From the NCBI GenBank assembly GCA_002633025.1, contig NMRB01000288.1, forward strand, positions 209,744-273,743: DNA of 64,000 nucleotides. Reading direction: 5' to 3'. Source of the stretch: Notospermus geniculatus. Its lineage: Eukaryota > Nemertea > Pilidiophora > Heteronemertea > Lineidae. Of this stretch, positions 1 through 9,790 are shown in pieces (within the stretch, counting starts at the first letter, position 1; each line of letters begins with the position of its first letter). The notes beneath the pieces are model-generated. The model made no database searches. It was not told where the DNA came from and worked only from the letters and a program-made list of their open reading frames with translations. The position numbers and the translations under genes are program-made.

Positions 1-240
1 ATAGGCTTCCAATACCATCACACCAAACTAGTACCTCACTACCTTCTTGAAAATGTTGCCGAAGGGGCTTGAGCTGTGTGCGAACGGTGAGGGGTACTAC
101 TAGCGACAACTTTTTATAGTCGTTTTACGCATTTGATGGACGGGCTCGGGCCGGGCGGATCGTAGGCGGCCTACTTTAGACATAACTCGGCAAGAAAGTT
201 GCACGCTCTAGCCCCTTTTAGATGCACAATTTTTTTAGGG
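1..240. mobile_element. Fragment of inverted-repeat DNA transposon, family CATCACAC
   Basis: The segment shares order and wording with two other places: 26240-26420 (same strand) and 31530-31745 (opposite strand). Shared words are CTTGAAAATGTTGCCGAA, GTGCGAACGG and GACGGGCTCGG. The 31.7 kb copy ends in a terminal inverted repeat (GGGCCTGTCACACTGA), so this is read as a partial non-autonomous DNA transposon running off the left edge of the window. No transposase is visible. Confidence 0.5.
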
Positions 241-479
241 CGGGGCCGGGCTTTTCGAGAACTACTTTGGTTTGACAAGGGCTTTACGATGTTTAATGTT
301 TCGTAGCCACGAAGTGGCAACCAAAGATCACATCCAACACCAGACGAAACGCACACCGAATTTCGAATAGCGCTCCGCGAAGTTGACGACAATAAATTTA
401 TAAATACATGCCCGTTGTACACTTAGGATTTTTCTTGTACTAAAATTATAAACGGGGTCTAGATGGGTTTTGATAATCC

Positions 480-794
480 ACGTTTTTGCTCATAAGTTTT
501 GAATGGGTTAACATACCTACATGTAAGTCTTGTACGTTCATCATTTACACATGTCAGAAAAGTCGGTCACGTGACCGAGTTATGGTTATCTCCGCTATGT
601 TAGGATGGCGCCACTAGTTGCAGGCATGAAGGCTAAGGAAGTCCAAGCATTCTATTTTACTGAAAAAATCAGGAAGGGGTTAAATGTGGCAAATTGCATT
701 ATGTAGCCTATGGATGCACAGACATGTATAAATGATAAATGTACAAGAATTAGGTTAATATGTTAACCCATTCAGAACTTATGACCAAAAACGT
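480..794. mobile_element. MITE with ~36-bp terminal inverted repeats
   Basis: The ends 480-515 and 759-794 are inverted copies with two mismatches (ACGTTTTTG...GGGTTAACATA), and similarity continues inward to about 75 bp per arm (CTTGTACRTTYATCATTTA words). About 165 bp of unrelated sequence lies between the arms, with no ORF of note. Superfamily unassigned because no clear target duplication is seen. Confidence 0.8.
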
Positions 795-1089
795 AAAAAC
801 ATTAATATCTCAGAAGCGCCACCTATTATTTTAGTTTTGCGCCAGTCGTTTTTTAGATACATCCTAGTACTAATGCACTGCGAAGGAATTTATAAAAAAA
901 TATTAACCCATGGGCTCAACTACAGTAAAAACCGATTTTCACGAAAGCCATCGCAGCACCCACTTATCTTAATTCCTGCTGAGGGATGATGGGACATCAC
1001 CATGCACCAACATCCAACCAAATTCGACCTAAATTTGTCTGGACAGGGGGTATATAAGATCTCTAATTCACCTTTAACTGCCACGATCG

Positions 1090-1268
1090 CCACCAAACGT
1101 CTCCTTTGTGAACGACTCCAAATCACTTCTAAACGTCTCTGTTTTGTTGATGAACATGTTTGTTTTGCTGAAGAACATCTTTGTCTTCTAAAAGCACGTC
1201 TCTGATTTTGTAACCTACGTCTCTGTTTTTTCAACGGGTCTACTTTTTGCGGATGTAACCGCCCATAC
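1090..1268. mobile_element. Right end of minisatellite-bearing element (GCGGTTATAACCGC family), truncated
   Basis: Bases 1246-1268 carry the family terminus (GCGGATGTAACCGCCCATA), as found at 7905-7925, 22187-22207, 51885-51908 and 60695-60716. Upstream are degenerate repeats around the word ACGTCTCTGTTTTGTTGA with ~25-35 bp spacing instead of the usual 53-bp unit. The left terminus is absent. Confidence 0.5.
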
Positions 1269-1490
1269 CCTACTCCATGACTCGGTGGATTCACAGGTCA
1301 TCTTTATATCTTTACCGCATAATTCATGGAGTTGATCAATGAATAGCCCTCCGCAAAGATTACGCCAGTATGGTCCGAGTTTGCGCCAAACGGCCTAGAG
1401 TACTAGATGAGGAATAAATTAACCAAATTGATTTGAAATTCGCAACAAAAGAAGATTAAATCGAACTTCGCGGAGCGGTTTTTATTCAGT

Positions 1491-1587
1491 TTACGGTACC
1501 GTAAGTTACGGTACCGTACGGAAAGTTTGTGAATACAACTTGATAGATATTTACGGTACCGTAAAGTAGTACTTTACGGTACAGTAA
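1491..1587. repeat. Cluster of TTACGGTACCGTAA palindromes
   Basis: Perfect or near-perfect palindromes sit at 1491-1504, 1506-1519 and 1551-1564, and a degenerate one at 1573-1587. The first three are spaced 15 and 45 bp. No other copy was noticed in the window. This could be a DNA-binding site cluster or a decayed tandem repeat; the sequence does not decide. Confidence 0.6.
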
Positions 1588-1749
1588 CTAAAAAAATCAT
1601 TACGTTTTCTCTTCCACAGTCGAAATTCCCGTTCTCACCCCGACATGCTCGGCAAATCGGGGTAAGGATTATTGATGTAATATATTTGCTCAGGGATTAG
1701 TTTGTTTACATAGTTCTGACTTTTTCCTTGGCTGAAGGGAAAAAGACAT

Positions 1750-1990
1750 AAGGCAAAGTGGGGTAATAGTAGCCCCCGGGTAATAGTAGCCCCTAGCAAT
1801 TACGGCACCAAGTTTCTATCTGTTGGTAAAACATTTATGGGGTGTAAATCCCACAAGTTAGCTGTACATTGGGTCCCATTCTCCTGTACAAATCCCAGTT
1901 CTTGGGTCCAATGATAAGGTCAGTGTCCTGAGCTTTATCCAGGCTAGGGGCTACTATTACCCGGGGGCTACTATTACCCCACGTTGCCTT
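1750..1990. mobile_element. MITE with ~47-bp TIR, TA-flanked
   Basis: Ends read AAGGCAAAGTGGGGTAATAG and its inverted counterpart at 1944-1990. Within each arm the word GGGTAATAGTAGCCCC is repeated twice, so each terminus is itself a short direct repeat. Flanking TA fits a Tc1/mariner-like target, but no transposase is present. Confidence 0.8.
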
Positions 1991-2285
1991 ATTTCTCACA
2001 TTGTGCTGCCACCGCAATTTATACAGCCGAACAGAGCATGTTTTTAGTAGTCAAAAGGTTTTTGAAATTTTGAAATTGGCCGAAAAATAAAGATTTTAGA
2101 TCAAGTAATTTTTGCTCAGAGAATCACGATCACTCATGTCCGTATTTGAACACCGCTGACCTCTTAGGATTATGGGCTCACGCTTGAGTGATCTTTGTTT
2201 GAACAGTGGATCAGTGAGGCTTGTATTTCCACAAGTTCTGCTCTCAGGCCACGATTTCCTGATGTATACGAATTTTTGTGAATAA

Positions 2286-2580
2286 GGTCCCTGGTTCACA
2301 TGCCCTACACTGCAAGTTGAGCAAGCTTTTACAAAGCCATTCAACCAGTGAAACTGACCACAGGCCTGGGAACCAGTGATGTCATCCAAAATGACATGCG
2401 ACCTAACAACATTCCAATTGAAGGTAATTCATGTGAAATATGTACTCTCAGTGTATGGTTTGATTGAGGCATTCTGGGTGAATCAGTGCAGTGGTTCCCA
2501 GGCCTGTGGTCAGTTTTCACATTGGTTTGAATGGCTTTTGTAAAAGCTTGCTCAACTTGCAGAGGTAAGGCATTTGAACC
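2286..2580. mobile_element. Fold-back element, ~89-bp arms
   Basis: Arms 2286-2374 and 2492-2580 are inverted copies with scattered mismatches; shared words include GTTGAGCAAGCTTTTACAAA and CCACAGGCCTGGGAACCA. The 117-bp loop has no coding potential. Both arms are recognisable but diverged, suggesting an old insertion. Confidence 0.8.
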
Positions 2581-2599
2581 AAAAATCTAAAATACATTT

Positions 2600-3110
2600 T
2601 TTGCAGAAAACAATTAAAATCATCAACCCATATCACACAACCTTGTTAGCATTTTACGTGACATAGGCCTATGTGAAATTCTGAGGTGAAATAATGACTA
2701 TTTCTCGTCTTTCTAGGCCTCAGAAATCAGGCATTGTCTCCCTAATTAGGAAAGAGTAATGCATTTGTTTTTGTGTCATCATAGTTGTTAATCATTCAGT
2801 ACAAAGCATCATCTGTGCAAGTTTCAAGCAAATCGAAACAGTAGTTTCAGAGTTATGCCGAACTTGTAACAACCCTTCATTTCTGCCCAGCCCCTTTCCT
2901 GTCCAAGGCCAAAATGATAGCCGTGAAACACATACGTTGGTAGGCCTACTTAGCAACCTTCGCTGATTTGCCGCTACGCGGCGGTTGGTTTCCTTTCTAG
3001 CGGTAATGTACCTAGTCGATATGGTTGAACAAATTCCTTGTATAGGCGTACTTTCTTGACTTGTTATACTACAGCCACATGAATTTTTACGCGGCGCATT
3101 ATGGTGATTG
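2600..3110. other. No feature recognised
   Basis: Unique-looking sequence with frequent stops in all frames. I see no gene, tandem repeat or inverted terminus here. Confidence 0.5.
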
Positions 3111-3119
3111 TTTCCATAT

Positions 3120-3272
3120 TAGGGAGGTTTCGAAATCAAACGGCAAACGTAAACGTTAACGACAACTTTATTTTTTTACCGAAAATGCTATATAAAATCT
3201 GGTTAATGCGTAGTATGAAAAATAACGTTGTCGTAAAGTTTATGTTTATCGTTTGATTTCGAAACCTCCCTA
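3120..3272. mobile_element. Fold-back MITE, TAGGGAGGTT family
   Basis: Starts TAGGGAGGTTTCGAAATCAAAC and ends in its inverted copy, with arms near 50 bp and TA at each flank. The same outer words frame the elements at 12536-12657 and 13437-13595, while the inner parts differ. It abuts the LINE fragment that starts at about 3273, so it inserted into or beside it. Confidence 0.85.
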
Positions 3273-4584
3273 TCTAGATCATCCCAACGGGAACTTTTCC
3301 GCACTTTTTCCAAGCTTACAAATAACTGTCTCAATCGTTCAGCTTCACGACCAGTTGGTGTCTCTGACTCGGATTCGGCAAAGCACTTTGCAACCTTCTT
3401 TGATAAGAAGATTGTCAACCTTCGTAATGAGTTGGACGGCCATGTTTTACCACCCAGCCAGGTTGTTTCGAGTAGGGATGACAAGTCTCAGCTAATTATG
3501 CCACATTTTGAACCAACTAGCGCTGATGAACTAAAGAAAATCATCAGATCTACTCAAGTGAAAACATGTTCTCTAGATCCGATACCTGGCTCATTACTGA
3601 AGGACACCTTACCTGTCATTTTACCTCAACTTGCAAATCTCGTCAACAAATCCCTAAGAACTGGCGTGTTTCCTGATTCCATGAAACTTGCAACAGTCAC
3701 CCCACTCTTGAAAAAGCATAGGGCCGATGAGTCTGATCTAAACAAACTATAGGCGTGTCTCTAATCTGTCGTACTTCTCCAAGCTGCTCGAACGCATGGT
3801 TGCTGCGCGTCTGCATAGACATCCACGAGCTCAATCTCTACAGACCCAATCAATCAGCTTATCGGCCATAGTGTCGAATCGGCCCTCACCTGCATCACTG
3901 ATTGTGTTCTGAGAAGTTTTGACAGAAAGGACGGTGCTGTGATGGTACTTTTAGATCTATCAGCCGCATTTGACACCACTGATCACGTCATATTAATAAA
4001 TAGGCTGAGAGACTCATTTTGAATCGGTGGAGTGGCTCTTCCATGGTTTCCATCTGGTGCTCACCAGTCTATCTGGCCTGACGGCCATCTAGCCTGGTTC
4101 GAATCCATCACATTTCCCGTTTCTGAGGTGGTGAGAGCCTCAGCCGATCATCGGGGCACGAAGGAAAATCGACGTGCCAATCAAAATCCATGTTACAAAT
4201 TCGAGCGTGAAGAGCAAAGAAAGTATCCAACGGTGATTTGTTTCGCGAGTTCTGATTGGCTCGGAGGCGGGGTCAAGTAGGGGTCAGGTTCATTAATAAT
4301 TTATGCATTAACGGAAAAGATGACATGATTCGGACAAGGCTAAAGACGGAGTCCGTCGATAGCCTTGTTTGGACAAGATGATGGTTTCAGGCTTACTTGT
4401 CATGTCGTCATTTTAGTGTTAAAGTTGGTGATAGTCTTTCAGACCTGCATGACTTGAAGTTTGGCGTTCCACAAGGCAGTGTGTTGGGTCCCTTGCTCTT
4501 TTCTTGCTGCACCCAACCACTGGCAGCTGTCATGAAAGACCATGCGGTTGTCTTTCACTTCTTTGCAGATGACACTCAAGTATA
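3273..4584 (+). pseudogene. CR1/L2-like LINE reverse transcriptase fragment, broken
   Basis: Non-LTR reverse transcriptase remnant. In order: an endonuclease-RT linker with a HFATFFDKKI-like stretch (~3379), the first RT block (CSLDPIPGSLLK, ~3570), TVTPLLKKHR (~3696), VSNLSYFSKLLER (~3754), the palm block LLDLSAAFDTTDH with the first catalytic Asp (~3950), FGVPQGSVLGPLLF (~4460) and FADDTQV with the catalytic AspAsp (~4563). A small deletion near 3750 shifts the frame, a TGA lies at about 4020, a 330-bp transposon fills 4051-4380, and the fragment stops just after the ADD motif, where an inverted-repeat element begins. The endonuclease and the 3' end are missing. It cannot make active protein. 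The clade call rests on the order of the conserved blocks. Confidence 0.9.
4043..4388. mobile_element. hAT-like MITE, 330 bp, with 8-bp target duplication
   Basis: The element proper is 4051-4380 and is flanked by ATGGTTTC at 4043-4050 and 4381-4388. Removing it rejoins the RT reading frame (ALPWF then QAYLS). Ends are short: CATCT at the left, AGATG at the right; just inside the left end is a hairpin CTGGTG/CACCAG, followed by a TGGCC/GGCCA hairpin. A second full copy lies inverted at 42327-42653, with its own 8-bp duplication. An 8-bp duplication is the hAT signature. It also contains a GGTTCGAATCC word resembling a tRNA B box, so a SINE reading was considered; duplicated 8-bp sites in both copies favour hAT. 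Confidence 0.88.
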
Positions 4585-4745
4585 AGGAAAGTGCACGGAT
4601 CTGGACGGAAGAGGAAGATTAGCAGCAAAAAGTAGGCTAAAATACACTAAAATATCCCTATTCCAGGCTTTTTCAAAATTTATACCTACCTAAACTTGCA
4701 AACTAATAAAACCTCTTCCATCCAGATCCGTGCACTTTCCTTATA
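4581..4745. mobile_element. Small TIR element, 34-bp arms, TA-flanked
   Basis: Arms 4581-4614 and 4712-4745 match with one mismatch (TATAAGGAAAGTGCACGG outermost). TATA at each side is compatible with a TA target duplication. It marks the border between the LINE fragment and the Polinton remnant, so it could alternatively be a piece of a Polinton terminus; the AT-rich Polinton sequence begins directly after it. Confidence 0.7.
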
Positions 4746-4771
4746 CTATAAAATTCTCGAAAAATAAATAA

Positions 4772-5857
4772 ATGGAAACCGAACAGTACCTTAGAGATTT
4801 ATATTTCAACCCTGAAAGTCCTGTAGCTTATACAAATATTGTAAAAAATATGGAAAAAAGTTAAAGAGGATAAAAAACTTATTAAGTACAAAGAATTAAA
4901 AGAATTTTTAGAGAATTTACCGACTTTTCAATTACATAAACCGATTCATAAAAAATTCTTATTCAGAAGAACTATGGTCTCTTACATAGATCAACAATGG
5001 CAAGTGGATTTAGTCAATATGCAGGCTTATGAAAAAAATAATAAAAATTATAAATATATCTTAACTGTGATCGATTTATTCAGTAGATACGCTTGGGCTC
5101 TAGCTTTAAAAAGTAAGAGGGGTGAGGAAGTTAAAGATTTATTCAAAACTATTTTTAAAGAGACAAAACCTGAGAAAATTCAATTCGATGACGGTAAAGA
5201 ATTTTATAACACAAACATTTAAAGGAGTTATTAGAGAAAAATGATATAGAATGGTTTTCATCATTTTCGGATAAGAAAGCTGCAGTTGTTGAACGTTTTA
5301 ACCGTACTTTAAAAACAAGAATGTGGAAATATTTTACAGCAAAAGAGACAGATAAGTGGTTGGAAATTTTACCAGAATTAGTGAAAGGATATAATAATAC
5401 ATTTCACACATCAATCGGAATGAAACCAATAGAAGCGAGAAAAGAGGAAAATGAAGGTGCAGTATGGTTTAACCTTTATGGCGGTCACTTAACACACGAT
5501 TTCGGTTCGCCAAAGTTTAAAATTGGAGATGGTGTAAGAATTTCTAAGTATAAAACTATTTTTGCTAAAGGTTATCTTCCTAATTTTACTGAAGAAGTTT
5601 TTAAAATTAAACAAATTATTTTCACTAATCCAATTGTTTATCAACTTGAAGATTACCAGAATGAACTGATTGACGGATATTTTTACGAGCAAGAATTAAG
5701 TTATGTTCCCAATCCAGAACAATTAGAATACAAAATCGAAAAAATTATCAGATATAAAACAATTAAAGGAAAGAAATATGGATTAGTAAAATGGAAAGGA
5801 TATAGCGATAAATTTAACAAATGGATACCAGTTTCTGACATAAAAAAACTTAATTAA
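4772..5857 (+). pseudogene. Polinton/Maverick-type integrase with chromodomain, frameshifted
   Basis: Retroviral-type DDE integrase of the Polinton family, which inserts the element into DNA. Starting at the ATG at 4772, the N-terminal part (METEQYLRDLYFNPE) runs to a frameshift at about 4857-4865, then continues through QLHKPIHKKF. The catalytic core shows the first Asp in WQVDLVNM (~4995), the second in IQFDDGKEF (~5180) and the Glu in AAVVERFNR (~5285), all preserved. A second frameshift lies at ~5218. From 5321 the frame is open: a C-terminal integrase region, then a chromodomain (YGLVKWKGYSDKFNKWIP, ~5777-5830) ending at 5857. The region is much more AT-rich than its flanks. Polymerase, ATPase, protease and capsid genes are absent, so this is a fragment. 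Confidence 0.92.
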
Positions 5858-5876
5858 AAAAATTTTTCTATTATAA

Positions 5877-5957
5877 ATGGAGGAGAAGAAAACTGATAAG
5901 CAATTTATAATGGGAAGATTTTTTAAAGATCTGGATTCCAGTGACTCTAACGATTAA
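5877..5957 (+). CDS. Tiny ORF downstream of Polinton integrase (26 aa)
   Basis: ATG at 5877 opens a 26-residue hydrophilic peptide (MEEKKTDKQF start, DSSDSND end), 19 bp after the integrase stop and with the same AT-rich, lysine-rich bias. It may be the truncated start of another Polinton gene or chance. No domain is visible. Confidence 0.25.
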   Translation: MEEKKTDKQFIMGRFFKDLDSSDSND

Positions 5958-6378
5958 TAATGATAACAAAATTTTTATATCCCAATCAACCTGATTTACA
6001 CGACGTTTAATCGACGCTTAGAATCAACGGCTTCCCACTAGCCGGAATTTCGGCTATTTTTCTGAGTTGCGGATACCTGGGCTTCGACACGAATCGTCAG
6101 CCAGCGCCACCGTCGGACGCCCAGGGAACCAGGTTACGCAGAGCGTGGCAGATGCCCCCGCACGTTTGTTGAGTTGGTTTTCCATCAACATGTAGACCGA
6201 ATTTAATCAAACTGATGAAAGGAATGATGTTCCCTGAAATCAAGAGAATCTGTTTTCAAGATGGCGGCTTTGGCAGCCATATTGTAAATTGGAATATGAC
6301 CATTTTCGAAAGGGACGTTCCTGTAGTCACCCCAACATACATACAAAAAATCTATTTGATTGGACCAACTGCTTTCTT
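5958..6378. other. No feature recognised
   Basis: The AT-rich Polinton-like sequence fades near 6010 and gives way to GC-richer sequence. No inverted Polinton terminus or coding region was found. Confidence 0.4.
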
Positions 6379-6636
6379 TTAAAGCAGCTGGACGTCCAAG
6401 TTGTAAACACTCACTCACTGGTTCTCTATCCACGCGACGCCTGCGGTGCTGCCACCTATTGTCGGTGATATGTACTGACGTGAATATCATGAGTGAGTTG
6501 CATTGGACCGGGCACCAGTCTAACGATCACGGGGCGTACTGGTGCTGCCACCTTCACGAAGGAATAAAACTAGTTTGCTAGCCACTGTTTGTAAACAAAC
6601 CAGTTTGTTTACAACTTGGACGTCGAGCTCCTTTAA
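6379..6636. mobile_element. TTAA-flanked MITE (piggyBac-like target)
   Basis: TTAAAGCAGCTGGACGTCC at the left and its inverted counterpart ending CCTTTAA at 6633-6636; arms near 35 bp include CAAGTTGTAAACA. TTAA at both ends is the piggyBac target signature. The word GGTGCTGCCACC occurs twice inside. There is no transposase. Confidence 0.8.
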
Positions 6637-6899
6637 ATGATCGGAAATGGGAAAGTTAACGGCCGGACAACAACAGTAAGAACAATGCCGGCGACGGACG
6701 GACATAACGGGTGACGACGTAGAAAAGGGGGGCATAAAAAGGCATCTCAGAAAAGGGTGTAACTATCGGCACGACTGCTGCATTGATCTTTGGATCAACA
6801 TTTTCATACTACACAAAAAGTCTACAGCAGGTCCCAACCCCCTCCCCCCTAGTCTACGGTTTGTAGACTTGTGAAAATGTTGAAAATGTTGAACCACCC

Positions 6900-7290
6900 C
6901 TGAGTAGTGGTATTCATCCCGTACAGAAGTGTGAAATAGGTAATGAATATTACGTAACACTATGCTGTATAACAACATAGCATTAAGAGGGTAAAGCAAA
7001 AGTATATTGAATTCAGACATCGCAGTGAGTATTGGTATTCATCCTCTGCAATATTGTGAAAGTTTAGGGATACTGATACTATTCCCCATTGTTTTTTTGG
7101 CACATTTGTCGATAGTTCAGTGTGTCTGATTTAGTAATACGATGCTGCAAAGGAGCATATCACAAAGTGGGTTAAACAAAAGATATATCAAATTCAGACA
7201 TCTCAATAAGTAGAGTAAGTAGTGGTACTCATCCCCTACGGCATTGTCGAATAACGAAGGAATATTGACACTTATGCCCCACTCTTACTC
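6900..7290. repeat. Degenerate tandem repeat, two to three units
   Basis: The phrases AGTGGTATTCATCC (6905, 7028, 7220 with changes) and ATTCAGACATC (7009, 7193) recur in the same order, with GTAAAGCAAAAG-like lead-ins. The units are diverged and of unequal length. No coding potential. Confidence 0.5.
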
Positions 7291-7460
7291 TTATTGACAC
7301 ATCTGTCGATGGGAGGAAAACAAACGCTCCGCCACTAGTTTCTTTTTACGTTTCCATGTGTTATTTTCCCAAAACCTCGTATTTCACAACTCGAATGGTT
7401 CGTGTGTTCATCGCAAGCCTCGCCGACACTCGTTGCCACTTGATGAAGTGTAGACTTACA

Positions 7461-7925
7461 TATGGGCGGTTAGAACCGCAAAAATAAAAGACGTTACAAA
7501 ATAAAGACTTTGTTATTCATGAGCTCAAGTCGTTGTGATGTGGTCTCGTGTCGTTGATAAAAAGACCTTCGGTGCCGCTAAAGTCGTTGGGACGATCTCG
7601 AGTCGTAGCTTAAAAAGACGTTGGGTAACGCTGCAGTTGTTGGGACGATCTCGAATCGTATCTAGGAAAGACGTTGGGGAGCGCTGCACTCATTGGGACG
7701 ACCTCGAGCCGTAGCTCAAAAAGACGTTGGGCGGCGCTGCAGTCGTCGGGGCGATCTGGAGTCGTATCTCGGAAAGACGTTGGTTAGCGCTGCAGTCGTT
7801 GGGACGATCTCGAGTCGTAGCTTAGAAAGACGTTGGGCGGCGCTGCAGCCATGGGATGATCTCGAGTCGTAGCCCGGAAAAACGCTGCGCGGTAACGTAT
7901 TTCTTGGCGGTTATAACCGCCCATA
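7461..7925. mobile_element. Minisatellite-bearing TIR element, near-complete copy
   Basis: Left end TATGGGCGGTTAGAACCGC, right end the inverted GCGGTTATAACCGCCCATA; TA at both flanks. Inside, after an AAATAAAGACGTTACAAA-type leader, about seven units of ~53 bp repeat with the core GACGTTGGGCGGCGCTGCAG and ACGATCTCGAGTCGTAG. The terminus is itself palindromic (GCGGTTATAACCGC). Other copies or parts: 51160-51910, 55721-56330, 60438-60716, 63860-64000, and lone ends at 1246 and 22187. It resembles in kind the mobile minisatellites reported from amphioxus; identity with them was not tested. Confidence 0.85.
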
Positions 7926-8205
7926 GCTACCCTTCGAATCGATGTCTTGACAAACCGAAATCCCGCAGGTAACATTTCTTGCACGTTGCTAGGAATTAAA
8001 TAGAAAGCAACAGAATTGCCCCGTCGCGTGCATGGCCTTCCTGAAGAAGCTTGCCTTCGCTTTTTGAGATTTCACGAAATCAGTCAATGTCATCTTCCTT
8101 CGGTTTTTTTTCCAAGAGAGACGAAATACTGTAATCTATGCAGTAAGTGGCCGCGGCGGGAAACCGAATTCATGCGAGATCACTGATTATACATGTTGGG
8201 TTCTT

Positions 8206-8464
8206 CAGGGCCAGATCCAGCATTGACAGAAAGGGGGGGGGCGTAGCTCGACAGAGAGGTGAGCACCAAAACGCGAAGCCCAAACGGGGGGCGGGCAGAA
8301 AAATTTGACAATTTTAAGTGCTTTTAGGTGACTTTTCCTAGCATCTGAGAACAAAATACTCAAATTTTTATGTGATTAAATTTTTCGTGCTAAAAATATC
8401 ATTGCTCTGCCAAAAATAGGGGGGGGGGGGTTGTTCGCCCCCACGCCCCCTGGATCCCGCCCTG
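8206..8464. mobile_element. hAT-like MITE with CAGGGCC termini
   Basis: Begins CAGGGCCAGATCCAG and ends in the near-inverted CTGGATCCCGCCCTG. Runs of G (8230s, 8420s) flank an AT-rich centre, a layout common in invertebrate hAT miniatures. Only a partial direct repeat (TTCTT) is seen at the flanks, so the superfamily is inferred from the termini alone. Confidence 0.6.
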
Positions 8465-9170
8465 TTCTTACTCAAGGGGGAATTCAAAAGCCTCGATCGG
8501 GAGCCTCCGGGAACATCATTCTAGTCCTCTTTCCTGCATGTTATGGGAGAACCGCAAAATGCGGGGGAGTGTGACTGCGAGGCTGCACTCTACAATATTC
8601 CTGTTACAACCCGACCCCCTTTGGCAAGAGCACAGACCGAGGACGTCGGAGCGAACATTCTCGAGTGCTTTTGAGTCTCTCGAGAGACGTACCGAACATG
8701 CCGACTCGGTAACGGCAATCACGACAATCTGACTTCCATAAATGAACATGAACGCCAATTTCAGAAGTTGATTGCAAAGCAGCCGTAGCGGGATAAAAAT
8801 CAGCGACGTCATTCATCGACGGTCGGAAGGTCTACACCACCGTATGTGAGCAATTACTAAAAATGATGCGATTGCTAATTGGCGGACGGAAGGCCCCTAA
8901 TTAGCCTTGCGTAGATTATGCGGAGTGGCGACGATGGCCGGAGGGGGTACGGTTTGCTGTATGAAGTGAAAGAGGCAGCGTTGGAGTCAAGGAACTACAG
9001 GTCGTCTATATGAATTAAATATCGTCCCTTTACCCGCCCACTATCTTGGTGACCCCCGGTGTGATTCCCAAAGATACAGCAAAATGACTGTTGCAAGGCC
9101 ACAGAGACCAGGTGTGATAGAATCTAATACCTCCGTCTTCCTGGTCCCCTGTGTTGTTTGTCACAAGATT
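8465..9170. other. No feature recognised
   Basis: Short ORFs on both strands overlap each other and show no domain. I found no repeat shared with the rest of the window. Confidence 0.5.
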
Positions 9171-9323
9171 AAGGCTGCTTTTCCACGAGACGTTGGCGGA
9201 CGCGGTTTCGGTGGCGGGAGCGGGTGCGGGGAAACAGCTAAAGGGAAATACGTTGGATCGAGTTTTTCCACCCGCGCCGCCTCCAATTCCGCGCCCGAAA
9301 ACGCCTCGTGGAAAAGCAGCTTT
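9171..9323. mobile_element. GC-rich fold-back element
   Basis: Arms AAGGCTGCTTTTCCACGAG and its inverted copy near 9305-9323, continuing inward as a G-rich left arm (GGCGGACGCGG, GGCGGGAGCGG) and C-rich right arm. This strand asymmetry makes open frames on both strands that should not be read as genes. Confidence 0.75.
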
Positions 9324-9435
9324 CGGGTCTTGGTCTCTCTCGAGACCAATTCAATGGTGCTGCTTAAGTCGTAATTGGGGGACATCTTATATCGGGGGCA
9401 TTAGATCCTGTCACGGCTTTACTATTGGGATCTAG

Positions 9436-9790
9436 CTCCTCCGACATTATCATATCAAACGTGCTAGGCCTTCGGTGCGAAGATATCAACAGCCTGCTAC
9501 ATGTATGTGGTCAGCAGTGCCGACCGTCATCAAAAGGAGAAGCCGAACGACCCCTGCAATGTAGGCCTAGGTTTTGTATTTGATTTTTTCCGTCAGGGCC
9601 GAAGCCATAGCATTATTGGCCCTGGTAAGTAGGCCTGTGGAAGAGGCCATCTCAAGCGGACGTGATAACCACTCGGCAATCGATAGGCCTTCAGTGCGAA
9701 GATACTAACTGCCTGCTATGTGGTCAACAATGCTGACCGTCCGTCACCAACAGGAGAAGCTGGACGACCGCATGCAAGTTCAGATCTCGT
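9436..9790. repeat. Dispersed repeat with tRNA-like head (minus) at 9640-9682
   Basis: Two related blocks (9436-9560 and 9685-9790) share CCTGCTA..TGTGGTCA, AATGCTGACCGTC and AGGAGAAGC; a third copy is at 11320-11470 and a piece at 40735-40780. Between them, the minus strand reads GCCGAGTGGTTATCACGTCC followed by GCTTGAGATGGCC, the D-arm to anticodon-arm part of a tRNA-like SINE head also seen at 11854. The T-arm part is missing here. Confidence 0.55.

Noticed and set aside
4051-4380. Reading the 330-bp insertion as a Helitron or SINE
   Set aside because: Subterminal hairpins and a B-box-like word suggested these, but both copies have exact 8-bp target duplications and no poly-A or CTRR end.
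9084-9435. Overlapping GC-rich frames on both strands
   Set aside because: They arise from the G-rich/C-rich arms of a fold-back element.
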